In this document: positions 1 through 8,093 of the stretch, one piece after another | How the letters are laid out: every line of letters starts with the position of its first letter | Numbering within the stretch: the first letter of the stretch is position 1 | Source of the DNA: Myxococcales bacterium | GTDB lineage: Bacteria > Myxococcota_A > Polyangia > Polyangiales > Polyangiaceae | Reading direction: 5' to 3' | Assembly (NCBI GenBank): GCA_020430845.1 | Contig: JAGQJA010000102.1 | Coordinates: 1,061 to 60,474, forward strand | DNA length: 59,414 nucleotides | Position numbers and translations under genes: made by a program | The notes under the pieces: generated by a model | The model's input: only the letters and a program-made list of their open reading frames with translations | Databases searched by the model: none | What the model was told of the DNA's origin: nothing

Positions 1-1001
<1,001 letters not shown>

Positions 1002-1082
1002 GGCGGTCGGCGCAGGATAGCGCGGTCCGCCCCCGCTGGGGCTACGACGCGCCCTCCGAGGGCGCGCCGCGGCCGGAGTGGG

Positions 1083-3419
1083 TCAGCGACCCAGCGACTC
1101 TGCGCGGTTGACGATGCGCGGCGTCAAGAAGATGACGAGCTCGTTGCGCGTGTCGCTGGCGCGGCGCCTCTGGAAGAGGATGCCCAGGATCGGGATGTCG
1201 CCGAAGAAGGGCACCTGGTCGAGGTTGCGGCCGGTGTTGCGGGTGTAGATGCCGCCGATGACCGCCGTGTGCCCGTCCATCACGAGCAGATCGGTCTCCG
1301 CCTCGCGCTTGAGGATGGTCGGATCGCCGCGGGCCGAGGTCTGGTTGAAGTCGGGCTCGTCTCGGTTGATCTTCACGTGCATCGCGACGGAGCCGTCGGC
1401 GGTGACGTGGGGACGCACGAGGAGCTGCAGCTTGGCCTCTTGGAACGTCGTCTGGACGCCCTGCGCAGAGATCTGCGAGAACGGGATGAGCGTGCCCTGG
1501 CTGATGCGCGCGTCGCGGTTGTCGAGCGTCAGGATGCGCGGGCTCGAGACGATGCGGAGCAGACCGCTCGCCTCTGCCGCCGAAAGGCGGACGCCGATGT
1601 TGAAGTTGTTGTCGATCGACCCCAGCGTGAAGCCGAGCGCGCCACCTTGGCCGGTACCGGTCGCGGCCGGGAGGTTGACCGCGAAGTTCGGGGTCGTGAC
1701 GATCGGGGTCGTGGGCGACAGACCGCGGGTCGGCGTGTTCTGGTCGTAGTTACCGCCGGCGAGCGTCACGCGGGACGGGAACGCCACGCCGGTGGGGTTG
1801 CCCGTCGCCTCGCTGAAGGTCGCGTCACCGCCCCACTGGATACCGATGTCTCGGATGTAGCGGCTCGTGGCCTCGACGATGCGCGCCTCGACGAGCACCT
1901 GCGGGGTCTGCGTGTCGAGCGACCGGACCAGCTCCTCGATGTTGTTGAGGTTGCCGGGGATGTCGCGCGCGATGAGGATGTTGGTGCGCTCGTCGACGGC
2001 GAGAGAGCCGCGCGGAGAGAGCAGGTCCTTGGCGCGCGCCTGCAGCTCGTCGGCCTGCGCGTAGCTCACCGGGATGAGCCGGGTCTCGAGCGGGGTGAGC
2101 TCGTACTCTTGCTTGGCCGCGGCGAGCTTGAGCTCGCGCTCCTTCTGCAGCGTGGCGAGCGGCGCGACGCGGATCAGGTTTCCGCTGCGGACCATGCCGA
2201 GGCCCTTGGCCTGGAGCACGACGTCGAGCGCCTGGTCCCACGGCACGTTGCGCATGCGGATCGTCACGTTGCCAGACACGTCGTCGGCGGTGACGATGTT
2301 CACCCGCCCGACGTCCGCGAGGAGCCGGAGGATGTTGTGGATGTCGGCGTCCTTGAGGTCGAGGTCGATGCGGCGGCCGGTGTAGCCGCGCCGCGCCTGC
2401 GCGTTGAGCGTCGCCGAGAAGCCCGCGGCCTCGCTGGCGCCCTGCGTCTCGACCTGCACGTCGTCCTCGCCGCCGTGGATCGAGGTCTCGACCTTGGGCA
2501 CGTCGGCCTGCTGCTCGCGGGCCACGGTGATCGCGCGCCGCGCGGGCGTGGCGCCCTTGACGGCAGATCGCGGTGAGGGAGCGTCGAAGGCCCAGACGAT
2601 CTTGTCGCCGTCGACCGTGACCGCCCCCTGCGCGTCACCGGCGCGGTCGATCTCGACGATGGTCGAGGCCGTCTGCGCGTCGAAGTACGTGGACACGCTC
2701 CGCAGCGCGCCGCGGAACGACGAGACGTCGAGCGTGCGCCGGAGCGACTCCGCGACGCGAGCGTTCTTGAGCGCGAGCCGGACGCGGCCGCTCGGCGTCG
2801 TCGACATCGTGTACGCCGGCACGCCGGACATCTCGATGATGACGCGGTCGCACGCCGTCTTGCACGTGCTCGCCGCGCGGTCGAAGCGCACGCTCTTGAC
2901 CGTGGTGGTCGCCGCCGTGCTCGCCGCCGGAGACGCCGCAGGCGCCGGCGTCGGGTCGACCTTGGCGCCCGTGCCCTTCGCCGCGAGCGTGTCGCCCGAC
3001 GGGTGGAGCATGACCTTGAGCGAGGAGCCCTCGGCGCGCACGCGGTACGTCGCCGGTCTGAGCAGGTTGACGCTCAGACGGGTCATCTGCCCCGCGCTGG
3101 TCTTGTACGGCTGCGTGAGGATGCCGCCCACGACGCCCACCGGCTTCGTGATGGCCCCCGGCGCACCGACGACGTCCGAGTTGCTGACGTCGACCAGCAG
3201 TCGCTTTCCTCCGTCCTCCACCCGCACGTTGAACGTCGGAGACTCGGTGCCCAGCACCTCGATCTCCGTACCGCCCGCCGCGTCGGTCGTCCGGACCAAC
3301 ACGTTTCGCACGTGGTTTGGAGCGCCCTCCGCCCAGCTCAAGGACGAGGAAAGGACGATCGCTTGTGCCCCGATCATGGGCACGAGCACTCTCATTCGCT
3401 TCGAGCCTGCTCTACGCAT
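1083..3419 (-). CDS. pilQ: Type IV pilus secretin PilQ
   Basis: Outer-membrane secretin that forms the channel through which the type IV pilus passes. Beginning at the ATG at 3419 the protein has 778 residues and a signal peptide ending near WAEG. AMIN-like beta domains, which bind peptidoglycan, cover roughly residues 40-290. An STN/secretin N domain starts near RRIDLDLKDADIHNILRLL. The C-terminal secretin domain includes VLVEARIVEATSRYIRDIGI and ends with TPRIVN. An ATG at 3434 is possible, but GAGGGAG sits just upstream of the 3419 start. Normally pilQ follows pilP directly; here a 0.5 kb repeat-filled spacer separates them, so pilQ may have its own promoter. In myxobacteria this pilus drives social (S) motility. 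Confidence 0.96.
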   Translation of the reverse strand: MRRAGSKRMRVLVPMIGAQAIVLSSSLSWAEGAPNHVRNVLVRTTDAAGGTEIEVLGTESPTFNVRVEDGGKRLLVDVSNSDVVGAPGAITKPVGVVGGILTQPYKTSAGQMTRLSVNLLRPATYRVRAEGSSLKVMLHPSGDTLAAKGTGAKVDPTPAPAASPAASTAATTTVKSVRFDRAASTCKTACDRVIIEMSGVPAYTMSTTPSGRVRLALKNARVAESLRRTLDVSSFRGALRSVSTYFDAQTASTIVEIDRAGDAQGAVTVDGDKIVWAFDAPSPRSAVKGATPARRAITVAREQQADVPKVETSIHGGEDDVQVETQGASEAAGFSATLNAQARRGYTGRRIDLDLKDADIHNILRLLADVGRVNIVTADDVSGNVTIRMRNVPWDQALDVVLQAKGLGMVRSGNLIRVAPLATLQKERELKLAAAKQEYELTPLETRLIPVSYAQADELQARAKDLLSPRGSLAVDERTNILIARDIPGNLNNIEELVRSLDTQTPQVLVEARIVEATSRYIRDIGIQWGGDATFSEATGNPTGVAFPSRVTLAGGNYDQNTPTRGLSPTTPIVTTPNFAVNLPAATGTGQGGALGFTLGSIDNNFNIGVRLSAAEASGLLRIVSSPRILTLDNRDARISQGTLIPFSQISAQGVQTTFQEAKLQLLVRPHVTADGSVAMHVKINRDEPDFNQTSARGDPTILKREAETDLLVMDGHTAVIGGIYTRNTGRNLDQVPFFGDIPILGILFQRRRASDTRNELVIFLTPRIVNRAESLGR

Positions 3420-3937
3420 GCCTCGCTCCCTCATGGCCCCGCGTGAGTCCGCTGGCCAGCGTTAGAACGGTAGTGCGCTCCGATCACAGATTCCCAGTTT
3501 GTGACGAAAGAAACCTGGAGCGTGCAAGCAAGTCGAGGCCAGATCCGCAGGGAAAATAGGCCATCCACGCGTCCGAGCCCGCGCAAGCGTCTGCGTCTGC
3601 GCAAGCGGAAGCGCCTGCGTCTGCGCACGCGTCTGCGTCTGCGTCTGCGCCTGCGTCTGCGTCTGCGTCTGCGCACGCGTCTGCGTCTGCGCAATCGCAC
3701 ACGCAATCGCAATCGCACGCGCAATCGCACGCGCACGCGCACGCGCACGCGCAATCGCACGCGCACGCGCAATCGCACGCGCACGCGCACGCGCACACGC
3801 GAGCGCACGCGCACGCGCACGCGCACACGCAATCGCCCCCGCCCCCGCCGGCGCAAACGCCCCCGCGCCCCGAAAAGAACTGCACCCCCATCCCCACGGC
3901 ACCAGTCCGTGGGGGGCGGGGCTACACCCTACGAACC
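3420..3937. other. Long pilP-pilQ intergenic spacer
   Basis: This 518-bp stretch between pilP and pilQ has no credible gene. About half of it is the hexanucleotide tract at 3581-3836. The part next to pilQ (3420-3560) is less GC-rich and is the likely site of a pilQ promoter, although no convincing -35/-10 pair could be fixed. All six frames are open through the repeat because the hexamers contain no stop codons. Confidence 0.7.
3581..3836. repeat. Imperfect hexanucleotide repeat tract, potential Z-DNA
   Basis: About 40 head-to-tail six-base units on the plus strand. The left part is dominated by GCGTCT with interspersed GCGCAC and GCGCCT. The right part is dominated by GCACGC, GCAATC and GCACAC. 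The right half contains long runs of alternating purine and pyrimidine (GCACGCGCACGC type), the classic sequence for left-handed Z-DNA. Because the unit is six bases, length changes would alter spacing but not reading frame. Confidence 0.95.
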
Positions 3938-4540
3938 CTAGTTCTCGAGCTCCGCCCGCTTGTCGCCTTCGGGGTGGAGCGAGATGACCCTCGACGCGGG
4001 CGGGATGCCCGGCTGTGCGGGGTCCTCGCGCGAGAGCACGACGTCGCCGTCGCGTACCTTGTCGACGCGCCAGTTGAGCTGGTACTCGGCGCCGTTCGCG
4101 CCGCCGGTGTGCACGAGCTCGGGGCGACCGACGAAATCGCCGCGCTTGATGACCCAGCCCTTGCCCTGCGGGTCGATGACCATCGCGCGCGGGTACTCGC
4201 CGCCGGTGACGATCGCGGCGAGGCGCAGCTCGTCGAGCGAGTACTGCGGGAGCAGGACGAGGCGCTGGTTGCGCGCCACCCGGCGCGTCTGATCGGGCGC
4301 GAACGCCGCGGTGAAGCTCCGGAACGGGTCGCGGTTGCGGTCGTTCTCGACGAAGTCGCTCTCGGCGAACTCCATCTTGGCCGTCGGCGCGATCGCCTCA
4401 CCGGCGTCGGCCGCGAGCCCGCGCGTGGGCGGCGGCGGCGTGCTGCTGCCTCCGGTCGAGATCTTGTCGTCGCACGCGACGAGCGGAACCGCGACCAGCA
4501 GCGCCGCGGCCACGGCGGCGAGCGTTCGGGCGAGCTTCAT
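3938..4540 (-). CDS. pilP: Type IV pilus lipoprotein PilP
   Basis: Inner-membrane lipoprotein that links the PilN/PilO complex to the PilQ secretin. The 200-residue protein starts with a signal peptide and a lipobox (VPLVACDD, Cys about 24), followed by a flexible Gly/Ser/Pro linker. The C-terminal half is the beta-rich PilP domain, with FRSFTAAF and LDELRLAAIV matching the conserved PilP entry strand. The start at 4540 is set by the lipoprotein signal and by a 4-bp ATGA overlap with the end of pilO. An upstream extension of the same frame is antisense/shadow sequence inside pilO. Confidence 0.95.
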   Translation of the reverse strand: MKLARTLAAVAAALLVAVPLVACDDKISTGGSSTPPPPTRGLAADAGEAIAPTAKMEFAESDFVENDRNRDPFRSFTAAFAPDQTRRVARNQRLVLLPQYSLDELRLAAIVTGGEYPRAMVIDPQGKGWVIKRGDFVGRPELVHTGGANGAEYQLNWRVDKVRDGDVVLSREDPAQPGIPPASRVISLHPEGDKRAELEN

Positions 4541-5145
4541 TTGGTACCTCCGGGGGCGGCCGGCTGCCCCGGCGCCGCGGGCTTCTTCTGCAGGAGGTGG
4601 AAGGTCGTCGCCAAGCAGCGCGCCTTCAGCACCACATCGGCCCCTTCGAGCTTGGCCTCGCCGATCTCGAGGTTCTCGATGTTGATGATTCGGTCCTGCT
4701 TGCCGACCTCGAACACGAACTTCGCGATCTGGTGGTAGCGCCCCGTGATCTCGAGGCGCATCGGCACCTTTGCGTAGTACGTCTGCGGCTGCTCCTCGAG
4801 CGGCTGCCACGCCTTGAGGTCGATGCCGCTCACGTTCGAGACCGTCTGGAGCGCCGAGAGGAACGCGGCGGCCTCGGTGTCGGCGGGCAGGACCTTGTTG
4901 AGCTCGCGTTGCTTCTGCTCGCGCATCGTGAGCTCGTCGCGGTCGGCGAGGAAGCTCGCCTGCGCCGTCTTCTGGCGCGTGACCTCCGCCTGCAGCTCGC
5001 CGGTCTGGAACTTGGCGCGGTCGATGCGCGCGCTCAGCTCGGTGTGGAGGATGACGTAGTACGCCACCCCCAAGAGGATGCAGAGGACCGCGCCGACGGC
5101 GATCTTTCCCCCGATGGGGAGCTTGTTGAGGCTGAGCGACGCCAT
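4537..5145 (-). CDS. pilO: Type IV pilus assembly protein PilO
   Basis: Inner-membrane component of the pilus alignment complex; it dimerises with PilN. It has 202 residues, with one transmembrane segment near the N-terminus (about residues 14-33, IAVGAVLCILLGVAYYVIL). A periplasmic coiled coil (about 35-95) and a ferredoxin-like C-terminal domain follow, the latter including FLSALQTVSNVSGIDL and LEITGRYHQIAKFVFEV. The start codon shares one base with the pilN stop (TGATG), so translation is likely coupled. Confidence 0.95.
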   Translation of the reverse strand: MASLSLNKLPIGGKIAVGAVLCILLGVAYYVILHTELSARIDRAKFQTGELQAEVTRQKTAQASFLADRDELTMREQKQRELNKVLPADTEAAAFLSALQTVSNVSGIDLKAWQPLEEQPQTYYAKVPMRLEITGRYHQIAKFVFEVGKQDRIINIENLEIGEAKLEGADVVLKARCLATTFHLLQKKPAAPGQPAAPGGTK

Positions 5146-5822
5146 CAGTACCTCACCTTCGCGCTCATCTCGAAGCGCACGAGCTCGAGCTTCGTCAGCG
5201 CGTCGACGCCCTTGGAGGCGGGGAGCAGGCGAACCTCGTGGAAGTAGTCGCTGAGCGCGAGGCGCCGCAAGAACTCGGAGACGTCCTCACCGTCGCGCGC
5301 GACACCGCTGAAGCGCACCTGGCGATCGTTCTCGTTGTAGTTGCTGAGCCAGAGGCGGCGCGTGTCCCAGTTGGGGTTGGGGACCGCCGTGGGGTTGTCG
5401 CGCTTGAGCTGCTCGAGCTTGTCGCGGTCGACGGTCGGGCCGCGCCCGGGCGTCAGGATGCGCGAGAGCTCGAGCATCGTCGCGGTGGGGCCGGTGCGGG
5501 CCGCCTGGAGCTTCTGGATGGCCTCTTCGCGATCGCGCAGCTCCTTGAGCTGCGCTTTGATGCGCGCGTGGTCGGCGACGTCGCGTTGGATGGCCGCGAT
5601 GCTCGACCGGCTCTCGTCGTTCTTCTTCTCGACCGCCTTGAGATCGTCTTGCTTGGACTTGTAGACGAAGAGCAGGACGATGACCTCGAGCAGGAGCGCT
5701 CCGAGGACGACGGCGAACCACGCCTGGCTCGGCGCGCCATCGCCCGCGTCGGCGCCGGACGACGCGCCGCCGCCGCGACGCTTCAGCTGCTTCTTCTGGG
5801 GAAGTAGGTTGATGCGAATCAT
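5145..5822 (-). CDS. pilN: Type IV pilus assembly protein PilN
   Basis: Bitopic inner-membrane protein that connects cytoplasmic PilM to periplasmic PilO. The N-terminal cytoplasmic tail carries the PilM-binding motif MIRINLLPQ. A basic stretch, one membrane span (about residues 35-54) and a coiled coil follow. The C-terminal periplasmic fold contains VRFSGVARDGEDVSEFLRRL. Its 225 residues are slightly more than the usual 180-210, because of a Gly/Ser/Asp insertion (about 18-30) before the membrane span. It ends by overlapping pilO by one base; pilM lies 22 bp upstream. Confidence 0.95.
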   Translation of the reverse strand: MIRINLLPQKKQLKRRGGGASSGADAGDGAPSQAWFAVVLGALLLEVIVLLFVYKSKQDDLKAVEKKNDESRSSIAAIQRDVADHARIKAQLKELRDREEAIQKLQAARTGPTATMLELSRILTPGRGPTVDRDKLEQLKRDNPTAVPNPNWDTRRLWLSNYNENDRQVRFSGVARDGEDVSEFLRRLALSDYFHEVRLLPASKGVDALTKLELVRFEMSAKVRY

Positions 5823-5844
5823 GTCGCGCTCCTCGGGCGGGCCT

Positions 5845-6903
5845 TCACGACCGACGCTCCTTGTCGCACCGGAGGCTCAGCCCCATCGCGACCGCGAACT
5901 GCGCGGACCGCATGCGCAGCTCCTGCTCGTTCACGTACTTGACGTCGACCGGCAGGCCCTCGAGGGGGTCGAACACGCGCACCGAGACCCGGCTGCGCTT
6001 CTCGATCGCCTGGCAGAGGGGCGCGAGGTACGCGCTGCCGCCCGACACGACGAGCTGTGAGATCTCGGTCTCGCCGCTCGTGGCGAGGTAGAAGTCGAGG
6101 CTGCGCTGGATCTCGCCCGCGAGGCCGTCGCACGCCGACTGGATGATCTGGTGGACCTCCTGCGGGACGATCTCGGTGGGGCCGCCGCCGCACTTGTAGG
6201 CCTCGGCCTGCTCGTACGGCACGTTGCACTGCTTCTGGATCTCTTCGCTGATCGCCGCGCCGGCGTTGGAGATCTCGCGTGTGAAGGCGCTCACGCCTCC
6301 AGACACGATGTTCAGCGACGAGATCGCCGCGCCGACATTGAGGAGCGCGATCGTCGACGCCTCGGGCAGCCCGTAGAGCTGCTCGTACATGTTCTGCACG
6401 GTGAAGGCGTTGATGTCGACGACGACGGGCTTGAGCTTCGCCTCGCGTAGGATCGCCGCGTAGTCGTTGATCTCGTCCTTCTTGGCGGCGACGAGCAACA
6501 GATCCATCTGACCCACGTCGGGTCGACGGCGCAGCACCTCGTAGTCGATCGACATGACCTTGATGTCGAACGGGATGTGCTGCTCGGCTTCCCAGCCGAT
6601 CTGCTCTTCGAGCTCGTCGTTGGTCATCATCGGGACGGTGATCTTCCGCACGATGACCGACTGCCCGTAGACGCCCACCGCGACGTCTTTCTGCGTGATC
6701 TTCTGATCATGGAAGATCCGCATGAGCGTCTCGACGACGGCGCCAGAGTTCATGACGTGGCCATCGATGATGGTCTGCGCCGGCAAGGGACCGTATCCGC
6801 TCCGAATGACCTGCAGCTTCTTGCGGGCCTCTTTGAGCTGGACGACCTTGATGGAGCTCGCACCGATGTCGACGCCGACCAGATTTTTTCCTTCGCCGAG
6901 CAT
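5845..6903 (-). CDS. pilM: Type IV pilus actin-like ATPase PilM
   Basis: Cytoplasmic actin-fold protein that binds ATP and the N-terminal tail of PilN. The phosphate-1 motif LVGVDIGASSIKVVQL starts at residue 8, and the adenosine-side motif VVSGGSAYLAPL lies near residue 290. The start at 6903 (MLGEGKN) gives 352 residues and matches the usual family N-terminus. A GTG at 6942 would add 13 residues of unlikely character. No strong ribosome-binding site is seen at either start. This is the first gene of the pilMNOP operon. It diverges from the LysM gene across about 120 bp that should contain both promoters. Confidence 0.95.
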   Translation of the reverse strand: MLGEGKNLVGVDIGASSIKVVQLKEARKKLQVIRSGYGPLPAQTIIDGHVMNSGAVVETLMRIFHDQKITQKDVAVGVYGQSVIVRKITVPMMTNDELEEQIGWEAEQHIPFDIKVMSIDYEVLRRRPDVGQMDLLLVAAKKDEINDYAAILREAKLKPVVVDINAFTVQNMYEQLYGLPEASTIALLNVGAAISSLNIVSGGVSAFTREISNAGAAISEEIQKQCNVPYEQAEAYKCGGGPTEIVPQEVHQIIQSACDGLAGEIQRSLDFYLATSGETEISQLVVSGGSAYLAPLCQAIEKRSRVSVRVFDPLEGLPVDVKYVNEQELRMRSAQFAVAMGLSLRCDKERRS

Positions 6904-7027
6904 GTGAACGCATACAAAGTGTGGCACCCCGCCAGGGCGCACGTCAAAAAAGGGCAGGAAGTCCCACCTTGACGCACCCCCGTCCGCGGCCCTTGGCAGC
7001 GACCGGGCGTAGGGGTATGAGCGCGCA

Positions 7028-8086
7028 ATGTCCGGTTTCTACGGGGGTATCGCGCGAAAGCTCATCCTGTCTGGCGCGGTGGCGCTGGGCGTCCTCGCCG
7101 GGGCCGCTCCGGCGCGCGCGGACGTGCAGCACGTCGTGGCGAAGGGCCACACGCTCGCGACGATCGCGCATCGGTATCACGTGAGCTCCAAGGCCATCAT
7201 CGAGGCCAACAACCTGAAGAACCCCAAGCGCCTTCGTATCGGCGAGGTGCTGACGATCCCCACGGCGGGCAGCCCTTCGGGCGCCAAGGCATCCAAGGTC
7301 GCCCCCAAAGACGCCGCAAAGGGCGCGAAGCCGGCCAAGGGCGAGCACGCCGACAAGCCCGGCAAGCCGACGAAGCCGATCACGTACAAGGCCCGCCCCA
7401 AGACGCCGTGGGTCGTCCACCTGCGCCGCGCCGGCACCAGCGAGACCGCCGACGTGCGCGTGCGCGACGCCAAGGGCAAGGTCTCGGCGGCCGCCCTGCG
7501 CTCCGTCGAGAAGACGCTGCGATCCGGCGGCGGCGCGACGCACCCGATCGAGGGGCGCCTGCTCACGCTGCTCGGCATCGTCTCCAATCACTTCGGCAGC
7601 CGGCCCATCGAGGTCGTGAGCGGCTTCCGTCCGTTCACCACGACGCAGTACAACCCGCACTCGAACCACAACCACGGCCGCGCGATCGACTTTCGCGTCA
7701 CCGGCGTGCCCAACGAGGTCGTGCGCGACTTCTGCCGCACCCTCAAGAACACCGGGTGCGGCTACTACCCGAACAGCACGTTCGTCCACATGGACACGCG
7801 GGCCAAGTCGGCGTTCTGGGTCGACTACTCGCGCCCCGGCGAGGCGCCGCGCTACAACGCGCCGGGCCTCGAGGCCGACGAGGGCACGAGCGACGTGCAC
7901 AACGACTCGACGGGCGCGAGCGACGTGACGAACGAGGCGCCCGCGGACTCGAAGCCCGAGGCCGCCGCCCCGGACACCAAGCCCGAGGCCGCAAAGCCCG
8001 AGGCCGCAAAGCCCGAGGCCGCAAAGCCCGAGGCCACCGAGCCGCCGGCGAAGAAGACCGCCGGCGACGGCGACACGGCGCGCTGA
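7028..8086 (+). CDS. Secreted LysM and M15/YcbK-type peptidase-like protein
   Basis: Probable cell-wall protein of 352 residues. Residues 1-32 are a signal peptide ending PARAD. A LysM peptidoglycan-binding domain follows (about 33-78, HTLATIAHRY to LRIGEVLTIP), then a Lys/Ala/Pro linker. Residues about 175-275 form a DUF882/M15-type domain with candidate zinc ligands in SNHNHGRAIDF and FVHMDT, the pattern of D-Ala-D-Ala peptidases such as YcbK. The C-terminus is a low-complexity tail containing exact KPEAA repeats. Only 7 bp separate its stop from the convergent gene. Peptidoglycan cleavage or remodelling is inferred from the domains. Confidence 0.9.
   Translation: MSGFYGGIARKLILSGAVALGVLAGAAPARADVQHVVAKGHTLATIAHRYHVSSKAIIEANNLKNPKRLRIGEVLTIPTAGSPSGAKASKVAPKDAAKGAKPAKGEHADKPGKPTKPITYKARPKTPWVVHLRRAGTSETADVRVRDAKGKVSAAALRSVEKTLRSGGGATHPIEGRLLTLLGIVSNHFGSRPIEVVSGFRPFTTTQYNPHSNHNHGRAIDFRVTGVPNEVVRDFCRTLKNTGCGYYPNSTFVHMDTRAKSAFWVDYSRPGEAPRYNAPGLEADEGTSDVHNDSTGASDVTNEAPADSKPEAAAPDTKPEAAKPEAAKPEAAKPEATEPPAKKTAGDGDTAR
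7979..8040 (+). repeat. 15-bp in-frame tandem repeat (KPEAA)
   Basis: AAGCCCGAGGCCGCA is repeated three times head to tail with flanking near-copies, inside the LysM protein gene. It encodes a KPEAA tail. The exact nucleotide identity suggests recent slippage expansion. Confidence 0.9.
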
Positions 8087-8093
8087 ACGCCCG

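Noticed and set aside
3431-3941. Several open frames on both strands through the hexamer tract
   Set aside because: They encode only repetitive dipeptides (Arg-Val, Ala-Cys, Gln-Thr), exist in all frames because hexamers lack stops, and have no ribosome-binding site.
6922-6937. TGGCAC resembling a sigma-54 -24 element upstream of the LysM gene
   Set aside because: The -12 GC element is missing at the required distance.
7979-8040. Direct repeats considered as a CRISPR array
   Set aside because: Units are 15 bp, contiguous, without spacers, and in frame in a protein.
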